Source of the DNA: FEN-1350 sp964643355 | GTDB lineage: Bacteria > Planctomycetota > Phycisphaerae > Sedimentisphaerales > Anaerohalosphaeraceae | Length of the DNA stretch: 64,000 bases | Direction of reading: 5' to 3' | Assembly: GCA_964643355.1 (NCBI GenBank) | Contig: CAZXPW010000002.1 | Span: 1-64,000 of the forward strand | The notes under the pieces: model-generated | The model's database searches: none | Told to the model about the DNA's origin: nothing | What the model saw: the letters and a program-made list of their open reading frames with translations, nothing else | Position numbers and translations under genes: made by a program | Shown: in pieces, positions 45,532 to 53,087 of the stretch | Numbering within the stretch: position 1 is the stretch's first letter | How the letters are laid out: the number at the start of each line of letters is the position of its first letter

Positions 45532-45969
45532 ATGCAGATCACCGAAGTTCGAGTCAAGCTTGTCGCCAACAAGGACGATCGCCTCAAGGCCTTCTGCTCG
45601 ATGACCCTCGACAACGACTTTGTCGTTCGCGACATCAAGATCATTGAGGGGACCGGCGGATTGTTCGTGGCGATGCCGTCGCGGAAGATGAGCGATCACT
45701 GCGATCACTGCGGCGGCAAAAATCACCTGCGGGCCAAATTCTGCAACAATTGCGGGGCGTCCCTGTCGGAAGGACGAGCCAAACAAGATGTCAAAGGGAG
45801 AATGAAACTGCACGCCGACATCGCGCATCCGATCAACGCGGTTTGTCGAAAAAAGATTCAGGATCGCATCGTCGAAGCGTTTCACGAGGAAGTGGAAAAA
45901 TCCAAGCTGCCCGGATACAAGCCGGTCGAACTGGATGTCCCGGATTATGATGTGGACGACCATCTCTGA
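45532..45969 (+). CDS. spoVG: SpoVG-family protein with inserted zinc ribbon
   Basis: A 145-residue SpoVG-like protein. The first 50 residues (ITEVRVKLV ... LKAFCSMTLDNDFVVRDIKIIEG, GLFVAMPSRK) are the SpoVG core, and the C-terminal helix resumes at HADIAHPIN. Between them, at residues 57-74, sits a CxxC-10-CxxC zinc ribbon (CDHC and CNNC) absent from the about 95-residue classical protein. SpoVG proteins bind nucleic acid and regulate division or gene expression. The ispE-spoVG order is conserved in many bacteria. Confidence 0.88.
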   Translation: MQITEVRVKLVANKDDRLKAFCSMTLDNDFVVRDIKIIEGTGGLFVAMPSRKMSDHCDHCGGKNHLRAKFCNNCGASLSEGRAKQDVKGRMKLHADIAHPINAVCRKKIQDRIVEAFHEEVEKSKLPGYKPVELDVPDYDVDDHL

Positions 45970-46041
45970 TCGTCCAATCGGGGTAAACGGAGTTGTCGTC
46001 CATCACAACGCGGCATTTCGACGCGTCGTATCGCAGGGGGA

Positions 46042-46332
46042 TTACTCTTCGGCAATCAATTCTTCCAGCACGCGGTCCAGTGCCTCGTCAAGATATTCCT
46101 GCTCGTCATAGTGGCCCCGGTTGAGCCGTTCACGAAGATCGATGACTTTTTCCCGCCGGACTTCGGGCATCGTCGCGATGATCTTAAGCAACTGACCCAG
46201 GGGAGTCGAATTGATGTTTTCCAGCAATTCTTCTTCGCCTTCATGGGCCAGATCGTCCAGCCGGCGAAAGGCGGTCAGTTCTTGCTGTCGCTGTTCGTAC
46301 AACTGTTTTTCCAAGTCGGTTCTGAATTCCAT
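46042..46332 (-). CDS. Small FlgM-like (anti-sigma) protein
   Basis: A 96-residue helical protein. Its C-terminal half, with PEVRREKVIDLRERLNRGHYD followed by a Leu-rich helix (YLDEALDRVLEELIAEE), resembles the FlgM anti-sigma-28 pattern commonly annotated in planctomycetes. The N-terminal half is charged and coiled. No flagellar gene is nearby, so a regulatory role other than flagella is possible. The start at 46332 (MEFRTDLEKQ) is preferred to the earlier residues. Confidence 0.5.
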   Translation of the reverse strand: MEFRTDLEKQLYEQRQQELTAFRRLDDLAHEGEEELLENINSTPLGQLLKIIATMPEVRREKVIDLRERLNRGHYDEQEYLDEALDRVLEELIAEE

Positions 46333-46813
46333 GGTCGCTGTCCTCATCGCTTGGATCAATCAACAAAACTCCATTTTGTTGCTTGTCCCCGTGGGCGATC
46401 TACCGATCACCCACTATATGTTGTATATTCCTCAAGTTCCTCTTGAGGGTGTACCAACGATGACAGTATTGATATCGACGGTTGTTGGAGAAAAACTTTA
46501 ATCCTCCAAAAAGATATCTAAGATGTTGCCCTTGAAAGAGTTATGAATGGATCGGTAATTTTCCGCTAAAAATCTTGAATCCAACGCTGAGAACGGGTTT
46601 TCTAAACTATCCAGATTCAACCTGATATGGACGGCTTCTTTGTAAAATGGGAAAGACGGAGAATACACCATATCTTGGGGGGAAAAAATATAAGTCAAAA
46701 TTTTTCAAAATCTCAAAAATTTCTGCCTGTTCAGGAAATTTTAGTTTCCTTCACAAGGTTGATCTTCGAACCCGATCTTCCGTTCATTCCCGGAAGATAA
46801 AAATGGGGTTCGG
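46333..46813. other. AT-rich region, no confident gene
   Basis: About 480 bases with clearly lower GC than the flanks. An open frame of 66 residues on the minus strand (46498-46698, or 57 codons from the ATG at 46671) has no ribosome site and no recognised family; it might be a remnant or small orphan gene. Nothing else supported. Confidence 0.4.
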
Positions 46814-47401
46814 CTATTTTGTGTCTTCCGTGATAGGGGTATCCAGGTCCTTGATGGATTCGACCGACATCTTTTCGAAGACAATCGTTTCCGGATTATC
46901 CTGGATCGCTTTGCGATCGGGTTTGTCTGCGCCATCCAGGTAAGTAAAATCTCGCAATTTGGCTGTCCATATTTTACCATCCTTCGAAACCGGCCCGTCG
47001 AAATACGATTCCGATCGGCCCTGGAGTTCCCCCTGCGGGAGCTTGAAATGAAAACTCTCCAGGTTCACCGTCGCCTTGAGAATCCGGCCGAAAGATCGAT
47101 ATTCCGTTTTACATTCGCCCATGACGAAGACCGCGAAGGTTCCCGGATCGGGCCCCTCGAAATTGGCTCCGCCTTCGGTAATGCGGATAGGACCGGCAAG
47201 GGGATGGAAAATCTTTGAAATCGATCCGTCCGGTTCGATTTTGAGGATCCATTCCCGCTGTGGGTCTTGGGTTTTCCATATGCCAGCCACCTCGGGCGGA
47301 TAGAGATTGGTTCCGGAGCCGGTCTGCCGATTGGATTCTCCGCAGCCGGAAAGAAGGATTCCGATGAATAATAGCCCAGTCACTCGTTCAATACTGTTCA
47401 T
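46814..47401 (-). CDS. Lipoprotein, unknown function
   Basis: A 195-residue lipoprotein with lipobox LLSGC (Cys near residue 20). The rest is beta-rich with a lipocalin-like flow of strands (AGIWKTQDPQREWILKIEPDG, GPIRITEGGANFEGPDPGTF). No family assigned. It is expressed leftward; no operon partner within 30 bases. Confidence 0.65.
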   Translation of the reverse strand: MNSIERVTGLLFIGILLSGCGESNRQTGSGTNLYPPEVAGIWKTQDPQREWILKIEPDGSISKIFHPLAGPIRITEGGANFEGPDPGTFAVFVMGECKTEYRSFGRILKATVNLESFHFKLPQGELQGRSESYFDGPVSKDGKIWTAKLRDFTYLDGADKPDRKAIQDNPETIVFEKMSVESIKDLDTPITEDTK

Positions 47402-47432
47402 ACGACCCATCCTGTCTGTGTTGATTCATCCG

Positions 47433-47846
47433 CTATAGATGCAATAATCCGTTTGTCCGCAGATATTGTTCGACCGCCGCCACAAAATCCTCCGCCCTGG
47501 CAAGAGCCATTCGTGCTTGTTCCGGCGATACGGATGTTATAACCCGATAATCGTTTTCCTGACGGAGAACAAAGATATCGTGAAATGCGCGAGAATGTTC
47601 CTTTGAAAAGAAACCCTTCTTGTAAAAGTGAAGATCAAACAGACTGATTACGCCGGAGTGTTTTGAGGTGATTTCGCCGAGGGTCTGTAATAAGGCCAGA
47701 GCCGCATAAAACATGCCGTAGTACGACCGATTGATAATGCTCCAGGGAGATCGGTTATTTTCCAAGAGGAATCGAGCGTCGGTCAGAGTGTCCAATGCCT
47801 GCCGCATCCGATGGGCAATCATCGAGTCATTGTGTTCGGAATTCAT
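47433..47846 (-). CDS. HEPN-domain (UPF0332) protein, probable toxin
   Basis: A 137-residue helical HEPN protein. The signature is NRSYYGMFYAALALL, with KHSGVISLFDLHF and the C-terminal RARMALARAEDFV-like helix, matching UPF0332-type HEPN proteins. HEPN partners of minimal nucleotidyltransferases are often RNase toxins, although the R-x4-6-H catalytic motif is not evident here. Its ATG overlaps the stop of the MNT gene by four bases. Confidence 0.8.
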   Translation of the reverse strand: MNSEHNDSMIAHRMRQALDTLTDARFLLENNRSPWSIINRSYYGMFYAALALLQTLGEITSKHSGVISLFDLHFYKKGFFSKEHSRAFHDIFVLRQENDYRVITSVSPEQARMALARAEDFVAAVEQYLRTNGLLHL

Positions 47847-48163
47847 ACCTCAATTCCTTCTCGACGAATGGCCATCGCCAACAGCGATGCGCTCTCGGGA
47901 CCTTCCCGCCATTCCCGTCGATTGACGGGAATCGTCGTCAATACGATCCCCTTGAACAAACACGCTTCCCAGGCGCACTCACTGACCAGAGAGCGAATCC
48001 GGTCATCCACCGCTTGATCCAGTTCGACGAGGATATCCATGTCCGAATCGGGTTGGGCGTCGCCGCGGGCACGCGATCCGAACAGGACCAGACGGCAAGG
48101 CCCGATGCGTTCCCGGAGGCGCTGCTTGAATTCCCGGATGATTTCGTTTTCCACCGTATTCAT
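47843..48163 (-). CDS. Minimal nucleotidyltransferase (MNT), antitoxin partner
   Basis: A 106-residue polymerase-beta-fold nucleotidyltransferase. The motif GSRARGDAQPDSDMDILV has the GS and both aspartates of an active site. In MNT-HEPN pairs the MNT protein adds AMP units to a tyrosine on the HEPN toxin and silences it. Start at the ATG 48163 preceded by AGGGA rather than the in-frame TTG nine bases earlier. Overlaps the HEPN start. Confidence 0.85.
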   Translation of the reverse strand: MNTVENEIIREFKQRLRERIGPCRLVLFGSRARGDAQPDSDMDILVELDQAVDDRIRSLVSECAWEACLFKGIVLTTIPVNRREWREGPESASLLAMAIRREGIEV

Positions 48164-48273
48164 TTCTGACAATCCCTATTCGGTTACACGACCCGCATCC
48201 GATTTGATTCATCGGAAAAACCACCATAACCCCTTCAATGATACCACCATTGAGCCAGAATTTCCAGAGCGCG

Positions 48274-48305
48274 AAAAAAGAGGCGGGTTCTTGAGAACCC
48301 GCCTC
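48274..48305 (-). terminator. Rho-independent terminator of the PEP-CTERM gene
   Basis: Perfect 12-bp stem (48280-48291 with 48294-48305), two-base turn, then six T on the minus strand (48279-48274). Confidence 0.92.
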
Positions 48306-48343
48306 GATACGACTGAAATCGTTACTTGCGATGGTTTTCGATG

Positions 48344-48967
48344 TTAGCTGCGACGACGCAGAACCAGAGCGCCCAGACCCAACAGAGACAGGGTTAGCGG
48401 CTCGGGAACGCACGGGCCATCCTGAAACTCGGCGCTGACCAGCTTCTCGCCGGCTGCAATCGTCTGAACCAGAACCGGGTTATCATAGGCGGCACTAAGA
48501 GTTGACAGGGACAGACCACCCACAACGACATCATAAATCTTCGTCCATGTCCGTTCTTTCCACCAACCAGGTTCACAACCTTCGGTAATAGTCTCTACCT
48601 CAGTCCTGGTAATCTGTGTCATAGAAAAACCTGCCAGATCGGCCACCAATTGAGCACCGGCCTTATAGGCCTCACCCGGGAACGCGCCCAAGAACCAACC
48701 TTCACCCTCAAAACCCGCGGGAACTGGTACTTCAAGACCCGCGAAATCGGCGGCACCTGCAGCCATATACGATGCGGCTGGAGCGGAACCACCAAGAGCA
48801 AAGTTCGACAACACAGCGCCGTCACCGGCAGACAAAATCACAAAAATATCCGCATCAAGCTGACCTGTAACCATTGCCTTGCCGTCAGCAACTTCGATCT
48901 GCAGAGCGGCACTGGCGAAACCCACCATCGAAAAAACCATCACTAACGCGAGCACTTTTTTCATCAT
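48344..48967 (-). CDS. PEP-CTERM-type exported protein
   Basis: A 207-residue exported protein. Signal peptide MMKKVLALVMVFSMVGFASA, then a beta-rich body of Ala/Gly-rich strands and a C-terminal tail VPEPLTLSLLGLGALVLRRRS that is the PEP-CTERM sorting signal (VPEP, hydrophobic helix, basic end). Such proteins are processed by an exosortase and exported to the surface or matrix. Start chosen at the first of two ATGs after AAAGGAG. Function of the body is unknown; a strong terminator follows. No exosortase gene is in the window. Confidence 0.88.
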   Translation of the reverse strand: MMKKVLALVMVFSMVGFASAALQIEVADGKAMVTGQLDADIFVILSAGDGAVLSNFALGGSAPAASYMAAGAADFAGLEVPVPAGFEGEGWFLGAFPGEAYKAGAQLVADLAGFSMTQITRTEVETITEGCEPGWWKERTWTKIYDVVVGGLSLSTLSAAYDNPVLVQTIAAGEKLVSAEFQDGPCVPEPLTLSLLGLGALVLRRRS

Positions 48968-49055
48968 CGTTCTCCTTTCACATTCATTTTGTTCGAACAA
49001 AACTATCCTTTTTCTTCCTGCGAAGTGTGTGTGTGCAAAATCTTCGATTCTAATA

Positions 49056-49961
49056 CTACGGAGTGATCCAGAAATTGTAATCGGTCATAGGACAAGCCGG
49101 AATCTGGGCCAGGGCCTTACCATAGTAAGTCTTAAAGATACCCAGATCGGTCGCTCCAACGCGGGCAACACCAATCGGTTCCTTCTTGTGATTCAAGTCG
49201 GCACAAATTCCATTGGTGACAAGGGCCAGATCGGTCGGGTTCTTTCCGAACGCGTTCTTGAATATAGCCAAGTCGGTTGCACCAACTTGTGTCGTTCCAA
49301 TTGGCTCTTTCTTTCCATTGATATCGCCATTGCACTGACGCTCATAGCACCAGCAATTCGGCTTGCCCCAGGCAACCCAGTCATTGTAGAACGAAGCGGT
49401 GCTCTTGACGCACTCAATCACGGCACCCGGCATGACCTTCACGGTGATTGGCAGGTTGCTGTTCAGGACGCTGCCCACAACGCCGCTGGCCGGGCCGCGA
49501 AGCGTGTCACCACTGATCGTGACATTCGTTCCCGCTACGGGAATGCTCTTCAACTGAATTGTGAACAGATTCGTCGTCGAGGCAGGGCCTGCCGCCTGTC
49601 CGCCATTCTGATCCAGGACGCCCGCACAGAGCGAGAAGTCCGAAGCATCGGCTTCCAGAGCGCCGGCTTCCGTGGCCTTGGCCAAAGGATTTCCAGCGCC
49701 TACCGCATAGTTCAGCGGATGCGAATAGGCATAGTCGATGAATGCATTGAACGCAGGATCCACAACTACAGCGGCGGTCGTATCAACCACGGCGGCATCA
49801 CTTAAGGTAAGCCGCAGGGCCACGCCACGCGGAAGATCGCCAGCCGTCGTGGTGTAGGCAATCGTCAACTTTCCGCCCGTCGCATCCACCGCGGTGAAAT
49901 TCACCGTGGCCATCGCCGGCACCGCCACCACCAAAACCAACATTGCCATCAAACTTTTCAT
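49056..49961 (-). CDS. Exported dockerin-like protein with paired KKEPIG repeats
   Basis: A 301-residue exported protein (signal SLMAMLVLVVAVPAMA). The N-terminal 170 residues are beta-rich (cohesin or Ig-like). The C-terminal 100 residues hold two related segments, each with D(I/L)N-x-KKEPIG-x4-VGATDL-x-IFK and then (A/Y)(F/Y)GK, the spacing of dockerin calcium-binding repeats, after a Cys-rich link (KPNCWCYERQC). Dockerin-like modules anchor planctomycete extracellular proteins. Two genes with strong exported features (this and the PEP-CTERM gene) lie in tandem. Confidence 0.72.
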   Translation of the reverse strand: MKSLMAMLVLVVAVPAMATVNFTAVDATGGKLTIAYTTTAGDLPRGVALRLTLSDAAVVDTTAAVVVDPAFNAFIDYAYSHPLNYAVGAGNPLAKATEAGALEADASDFSLCAGVLDQNGGQAAGPASTTNLFTIQLKSIPVAGTNVTISGDTLRGPASGVVGSVLNSNLPITVKVMPGAVIECVKSTASFYNDWVAWGKPNCWCYERQCNGDINGKKEPIGTTQVGATDLAIFKNAFGKNPTDLALVTNGICADLNHKKEPIGVARVGATDLGIFKTYYGKALAQIPACPMTDYNFWITP

Positions 49962-50293
49962 GCAACACTCTCCTTTCTCTTTCTCTTCTATTTTTTTCCT
50001 TTTCCTGCGAGGTTACCAGCCCCGCTTATTATTACCTCTACCGCTACGACAATTGCATTTTTGTGATGATGTTTGGCAGGATCAACCAACCCGCCCTCCG
50101 CTGTTTGTCTTTCATCGCCTCCGAATCATGCTCCCACTCTCGTATTCACAAATCCGTTTCTGGGACTCGTCCCATTAGCGGCATTGTACCTAATCCTGAA
50201 GGAATATGCAAGAAAAATTATTTTTTTATTTTGCTCCAAGTCTGTTTTCCCAGTTTTTTGCAGGGGTACTTTTGACGGCCCCCCTCTTGGCCT

Positions 50294-50321
50294 TTGCCAC
50301 CCCTGATACAAAAGTTATTAT
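50294..50321 (+). promoter_or_regulatory. Candidate promoter for rodA/ftsW
   Basis: TTGCCA, 16-bp spacer, TATTAT. The long distance (about 220 bases) to the start suggests regulation in the leader. Confidence 0.45.
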
Positions 50322-50485
50322 AGCACAAAGGACCTTTTCGTTCCAGAAAATTTTAAAGATTTTGCTGGACTTTTCCGGCCTCGGATCCGGCCGGTTTGAT
50401 TCCTGTGTTCGGGGGGTTGTGCTTTGGACGAAATCGGATATGATGCTCTTTATGGAGTTGTAATCTTGATCAATGAAGTTAACAC

Positions 50486-50518
50486 AAGTTCGTATACGGC
50501 AAATAGTTATACGAAGTT
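50486..50518. repeat. Lox-like palindrome
   Basis: AAGTTCGTATA (50486-50496) and TATACGAAGTT (50508-50518) form an inverted repeat with one mismatch around an 11-base spacer. The arms resemble those of loxP. GAAGTTAA also occurs as a direct repeat on both sides (50475 and 50513). It is more likely a protein operator than a recombination site. Confidence 0.45.
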
Positions 50519-50541
50519 AATTGAACGGTGGCTGTCGAAAC

Positions 50542-51810
50542 ATGTTCCGGGTTTTCGCGGGTCGATTATTGCTGGTTCGGGGGTTGTTGCTTGCGGCAAG
50601 CATGTCGCTTGTAAGTATAGGTATTATAACGATTTATGCCGCCGGGAATCCGGCCGATCCCGTGGACGGTCTCCGGTTGACGGTCGCGGCGGCCTTGTGG
50701 AAAAAACAGATATTCTTTGCCCTGGCGGGTTTTTTGGCCTTTATTGTGGTCAACCTCTTTAGCTACCGGCTCCTTGGGCCTGCCAGTTACTGGTTGTATC
50801 CGGGGATCCTCCTGGTGCTGGCGATGCTTCTTCTGGATCGTTATCAGGTGATGGATATCCCGTTTGTGCCGGAGATCAACAATACCCATCGATGGATCCG
50901 GCTGGGAACCAAAAGCCACTATATTCAGATTCAACCCTCCGAGTTGTGTAAGATCGCGTATATCCTGGCTTTGGCCTGGTACCTGCGATTTCGAAAAAAT
51001 TATCGTCATCTGTCCGGTCTGGCGGTTCCGTTCGCGCTGACGCTGCTGGCGATGGTGTTGATTCTGCTGGAGCCGAATCTGGGGACCGTTATGCTGATGA
51101 TGCCGATCCTGTTTGTCATGTTGTATGCGGCGGGGGCCAAGCCCGGGCATCTGGCGATGATTCTGCTGCTGGCCGCAACGGCGACGCCGTTTTTGTGGCA
51201 CAAGATGCTGCCGTATCAACGGATGCGGATTTCGGCGGTTCTGCTCGAAAACGAGTGGATCTATCAGAAAGCCCAGGATCATCCGCGGCTGGCGACGGTC
51301 TTGGCCGGATCGCCGGAGGATTTGGCCAACTGGAAGAAGAAGGAAGGGTACCAGTTGATGCATTCCAAGATTGCAGTCGCCTCGGGGGGAATCCTCGGGT
51401 ATGGATTCCGAAAGGGACCCTATGTCCGGGAAAATACGCTTCCGGAAAGGCAGAACGATTTTATCTTTCCGATCATCGCGCACCAGTTCGGATTGATCGG
51501 ATGTCTGGTTGTGCTGATGCTGTACGGGGTGATTGTCGTATGCGGGGCGGAGATCGCTCTGCAGAACACCGATCCCTTCGCGCGGCTGGTGACGGTCGGT
51601 ATCGTAACGATGATCTCTGTCGAAGTGATCGTGAATATCAGTATGACGCTGGGTTTGATGCCGATCACGGGTTTGACTTTGCCGCTGGTCAGCTATGGCG
51701 GCTCGTCGCTGGTGGTCAGTCTGATGGCGATCGGATTGCTAAACAACATCGGCCGCTCGCGGGCCTATACGGTGGCGAACCGGCCGTTTGAATACGCCGG
51801 AGACGAATAG
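50542..51810 (+). CDS. RodA/FtsW peptidoglycan polymerase (SEDS)
   Basis: A 422-residue polytopic SEDS protein of about ten helices. NTHRWIRLG and IQPSELCKIA are the family pattern, and the end has GLTLPLVSYGGSSLVVSLMAIGLLNNI. SEDS proteins polymerise lipid II together with a class B PBP. Whether it is RodA or FtsW cannot be fixed from sequence; the loop after helix 7 is longer than usual (EDLANWKKKEGYQLMHSKIAVASGG). Start at MFRVFAGRL is chosen over an in-frame TTG. It stands alone, not with ftsI or mreB. Confidence 0.9.
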   Translation: MFRVFAGRLLLVRGLLLAASMSLVSIGIITIYAAGNPADPVDGLRLTVAAALWKKQIFFALAGFLAFIVVNLFSYRLLGPASYWLYPGILLVLAMLLLDRYQVMDIPFVPEINNTHRWIRLGTKSHYIQIQPSELCKIAYILALAWYLRFRKNYRHLSGLAVPFALTLLAMVLILLEPNLGTVMLMMPILFVMLYAAGAKPGHLAMILLLAATATPFLWHKMLPYQRMRISAVLLENEWIYQKAQDHPRLATVLAGSPEDLANWKKKEGYQLMHSKIAVASGGILGYGFRKGPYVRENTLPERQNDFIFPIIAHQFGLIGCLVVLMLYGVIVVCGAEIALQNTDPFARLVTVGIVTMISVEVIVNISMTLGLMPITGLTLPLVSYGGSSLVVSLMAIGLLNNIGRSRAYTVANRPFEYAGDE

Positions 51811-51865
51811 GCCCGCAAGTCGTCCTTTGGGGAGAACGATCGGCATGGTTAATCCGCATCCCGGA

Positions 51866-51893
51866 TTGCCATCGGTCGCCGAATCCGTATAAT
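51866..51893 (+). promoter_or_regulatory. Promoter giving a probably leaderless mRNA
   Basis: TTGCCA (51866-51871), 16-bp spacer, consensus TATAAT (51888-51893). The ATG of the tandem PTPS gene is at 51901, only seven bases after the -10, so the transcript should begin at or next to the start codon. Confidence 0.6.
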
Positions 51894-51900
51894 TCATTCC

Positions 51901-52707
51901 ATGTATCGGCTGGCCAGACAGGTTCGATTTTCGATTACACCCTTCTTCGATTCGACATCGGAAGGATGGAATTCGTATGCTTCCCGACCGTGCGGGGAGG
52001 GGCTGTGCCTGTTTTTCGGCTTGTGGGTGGAACTGGCAGGGCCGCTGAATCCGGACACAGGGTTTGTGATCAATGTCGTCGAGATCGACCGGGTGGTACG
52101 AACCGTTGTCGTTCCGTTGTTTGATCGTGCCATGCGCGAGGGATTCGGCAAGGGCGCTTTTATGGGACTCGGCACGATCGCCGACCTGCTTATGCGGACC
52201 TGGAAAGTGCTTGTCGGCCGGTTCGGAACCGCCGAGATAAGCAACCTGTCGCTGGATCTGAATCCGTTTCGGAAACTAACCATCCTCGCGGAGGATTGTT
52301 CGATGTATCTGTTCAGCGAGAAATTCGAATTTGCGGCCACACACAAACTCTGGAACGATCGGTTCGACGCCAGGGCCAATGTGGAGATGTTCGGCAAATG
52401 CGCTAATCCGGCCGGACACGGCCACAACTATGTACTGGAGGTGACCGTCGAGAAGGAGCGGGCTTCCGATCCACTGTGGATCGCCGAGTTTCAGCGGGTG
52501 GTCGATGAAAAGTTCATTTCCCTCGTCGATCACAAGAATCTCAATACGGATGTGCCGGATTTTACCGGAATCTCCTCGGTGGAGAATCTTGCCTCGTTCG
52601 CATGGCAACGGTTGTGCGGACAATTTGCCCATTGCCGATTGCATGCGGTGACGATCTGGGAGACGGACAAGACCTACTGCAGGTATCAGGGGCCCTCAGG
52701 CCCATGA
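51901..52707 (+). CDS. Tandem 6-pyruvoyl-tetrahydropterin-synthase-like protein (QueD-like)
   Basis: A 268-residue protein made of two PTPS folds. The C-terminal half (about 130-268) has the zinc ligands in KFEFAATHKLW and the NPAGHGHNY segment with the catalytic Cys in GKCANP, as in QueD/PTPS, and a late WETDK. The N-terminal half retains the fold pattern (LWVELAGPLNPDTGFVINVVEIDRVV) but lacks the His ligands and the Cys, so it is probably inactive. QueD makes carboxy-tetrahydropterin for queuosine; PTPS homologues feed other pterins. The promoter overlaps the start, so no leader is expected. Confidence 0.78.
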   Translation: MYRLARQVRFSITPFFDSTSEGWNSYASRPCGEGLCLFFGLWVELAGPLNPDTGFVINVVEIDRVVRTVVVPLFDRAMREGFGKGAFMGLGTIADLLMRTWKVLVGRFGTAEISNLSLDLNPFRKLTILAEDCSMYLFSEKFEFAATHKLWNDRFDARANVEMFGKCANPAGHGHNYVLEVTVEKERASDPLWIAEFQRVVDEKFISLVDHKNLNTDVPDFTGISSVENLASFAWQRLCGQFAHCRLHAVTIWETDKTYCRYQGPSGP

Positions 52708-52947
52708 TTCGGCTGGAAACAACCCTGTCGATCGGGCCGGGTGGCATGCGTTTGGTTTGCGGATTTTCTGGCCCTCAAGAGCAAGTCCTTTTTTATGTTA
52801 TGTTCTTATTTCGTCGATAGTTAGATAGATTATCACGGCCGGTTTCAACATGGGTTTCCAACCGGCAATTCGTATGGAATGATGGCGGTACACGGGGATT
52901 CGATTGCCAGCGCAGCGCAACCCACGGGGACGGAGTGTAACTATTAT

Positions 52948-52975
52948 CAACTTTCGATTTTCAATCTTCAATTCC
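52948..52975. repeat. Degenerate CAAT-type heptamer repeat
   Basis: Four consecutive heptamers, CAACTTT, CGATTTT, CAATCTT, CAATTCC, keep a seven-base period with changes in each unit. Confidence 0.5.
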
Positions 52976-53026
52976 TGAAGGGTCATCAAGCAAGATTGTC
53001 GAGCGGAAAAGAGATTAAGACGAATT

Positions 53027-53045
53027 GGGCGGACGGCGTCCGCCC
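53027..53045. repeat. GC-rich perfect palindrome
   Basis: GGGCGGAC, three-base turn, GTCCGCCC, followed by CCTACG. It resembles dispersed intergenic palindromes seen in many bacteria. Confidence 0.5.
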
Positions 53046-53087
53046 CTACGGAAACAAGGGTGTTGCAGATACCATGAGAGTGGTCCC

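Larger units (their letters stand above)
49962..50541. other. Long divergent regulatory region before rodA
   Basis: 580 bases with no confident gene. It has a rightward promoter (TTGCCA 50294-50299, 16 bp, TATTAT 50316-50321) and a lox-like palindrome nearer the gene. The leader would be about 215 bases. Confidence 0.45.
52708..53087. other. Repeat-bearing gap before the glycan locus
   Basis: 380 bases without a gene, holding heptamer repeats at 52948-52975 and a GC palindrome at 53027-53045. Confidence 0.4.

Noticed and set aside
46498..46698. 66-codon open frame as a gene
   Set aside because: No ribosome site, TTG start, no homology seen, AT-rich region; left as uncertain intergenic.
50486..50518. 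True loxP recombination site
   Set aside because: Spacer is 11 bases instead of 8, one arm differs and no Cre-like recombinase is in the window; kept only as an operator-like palindrome.
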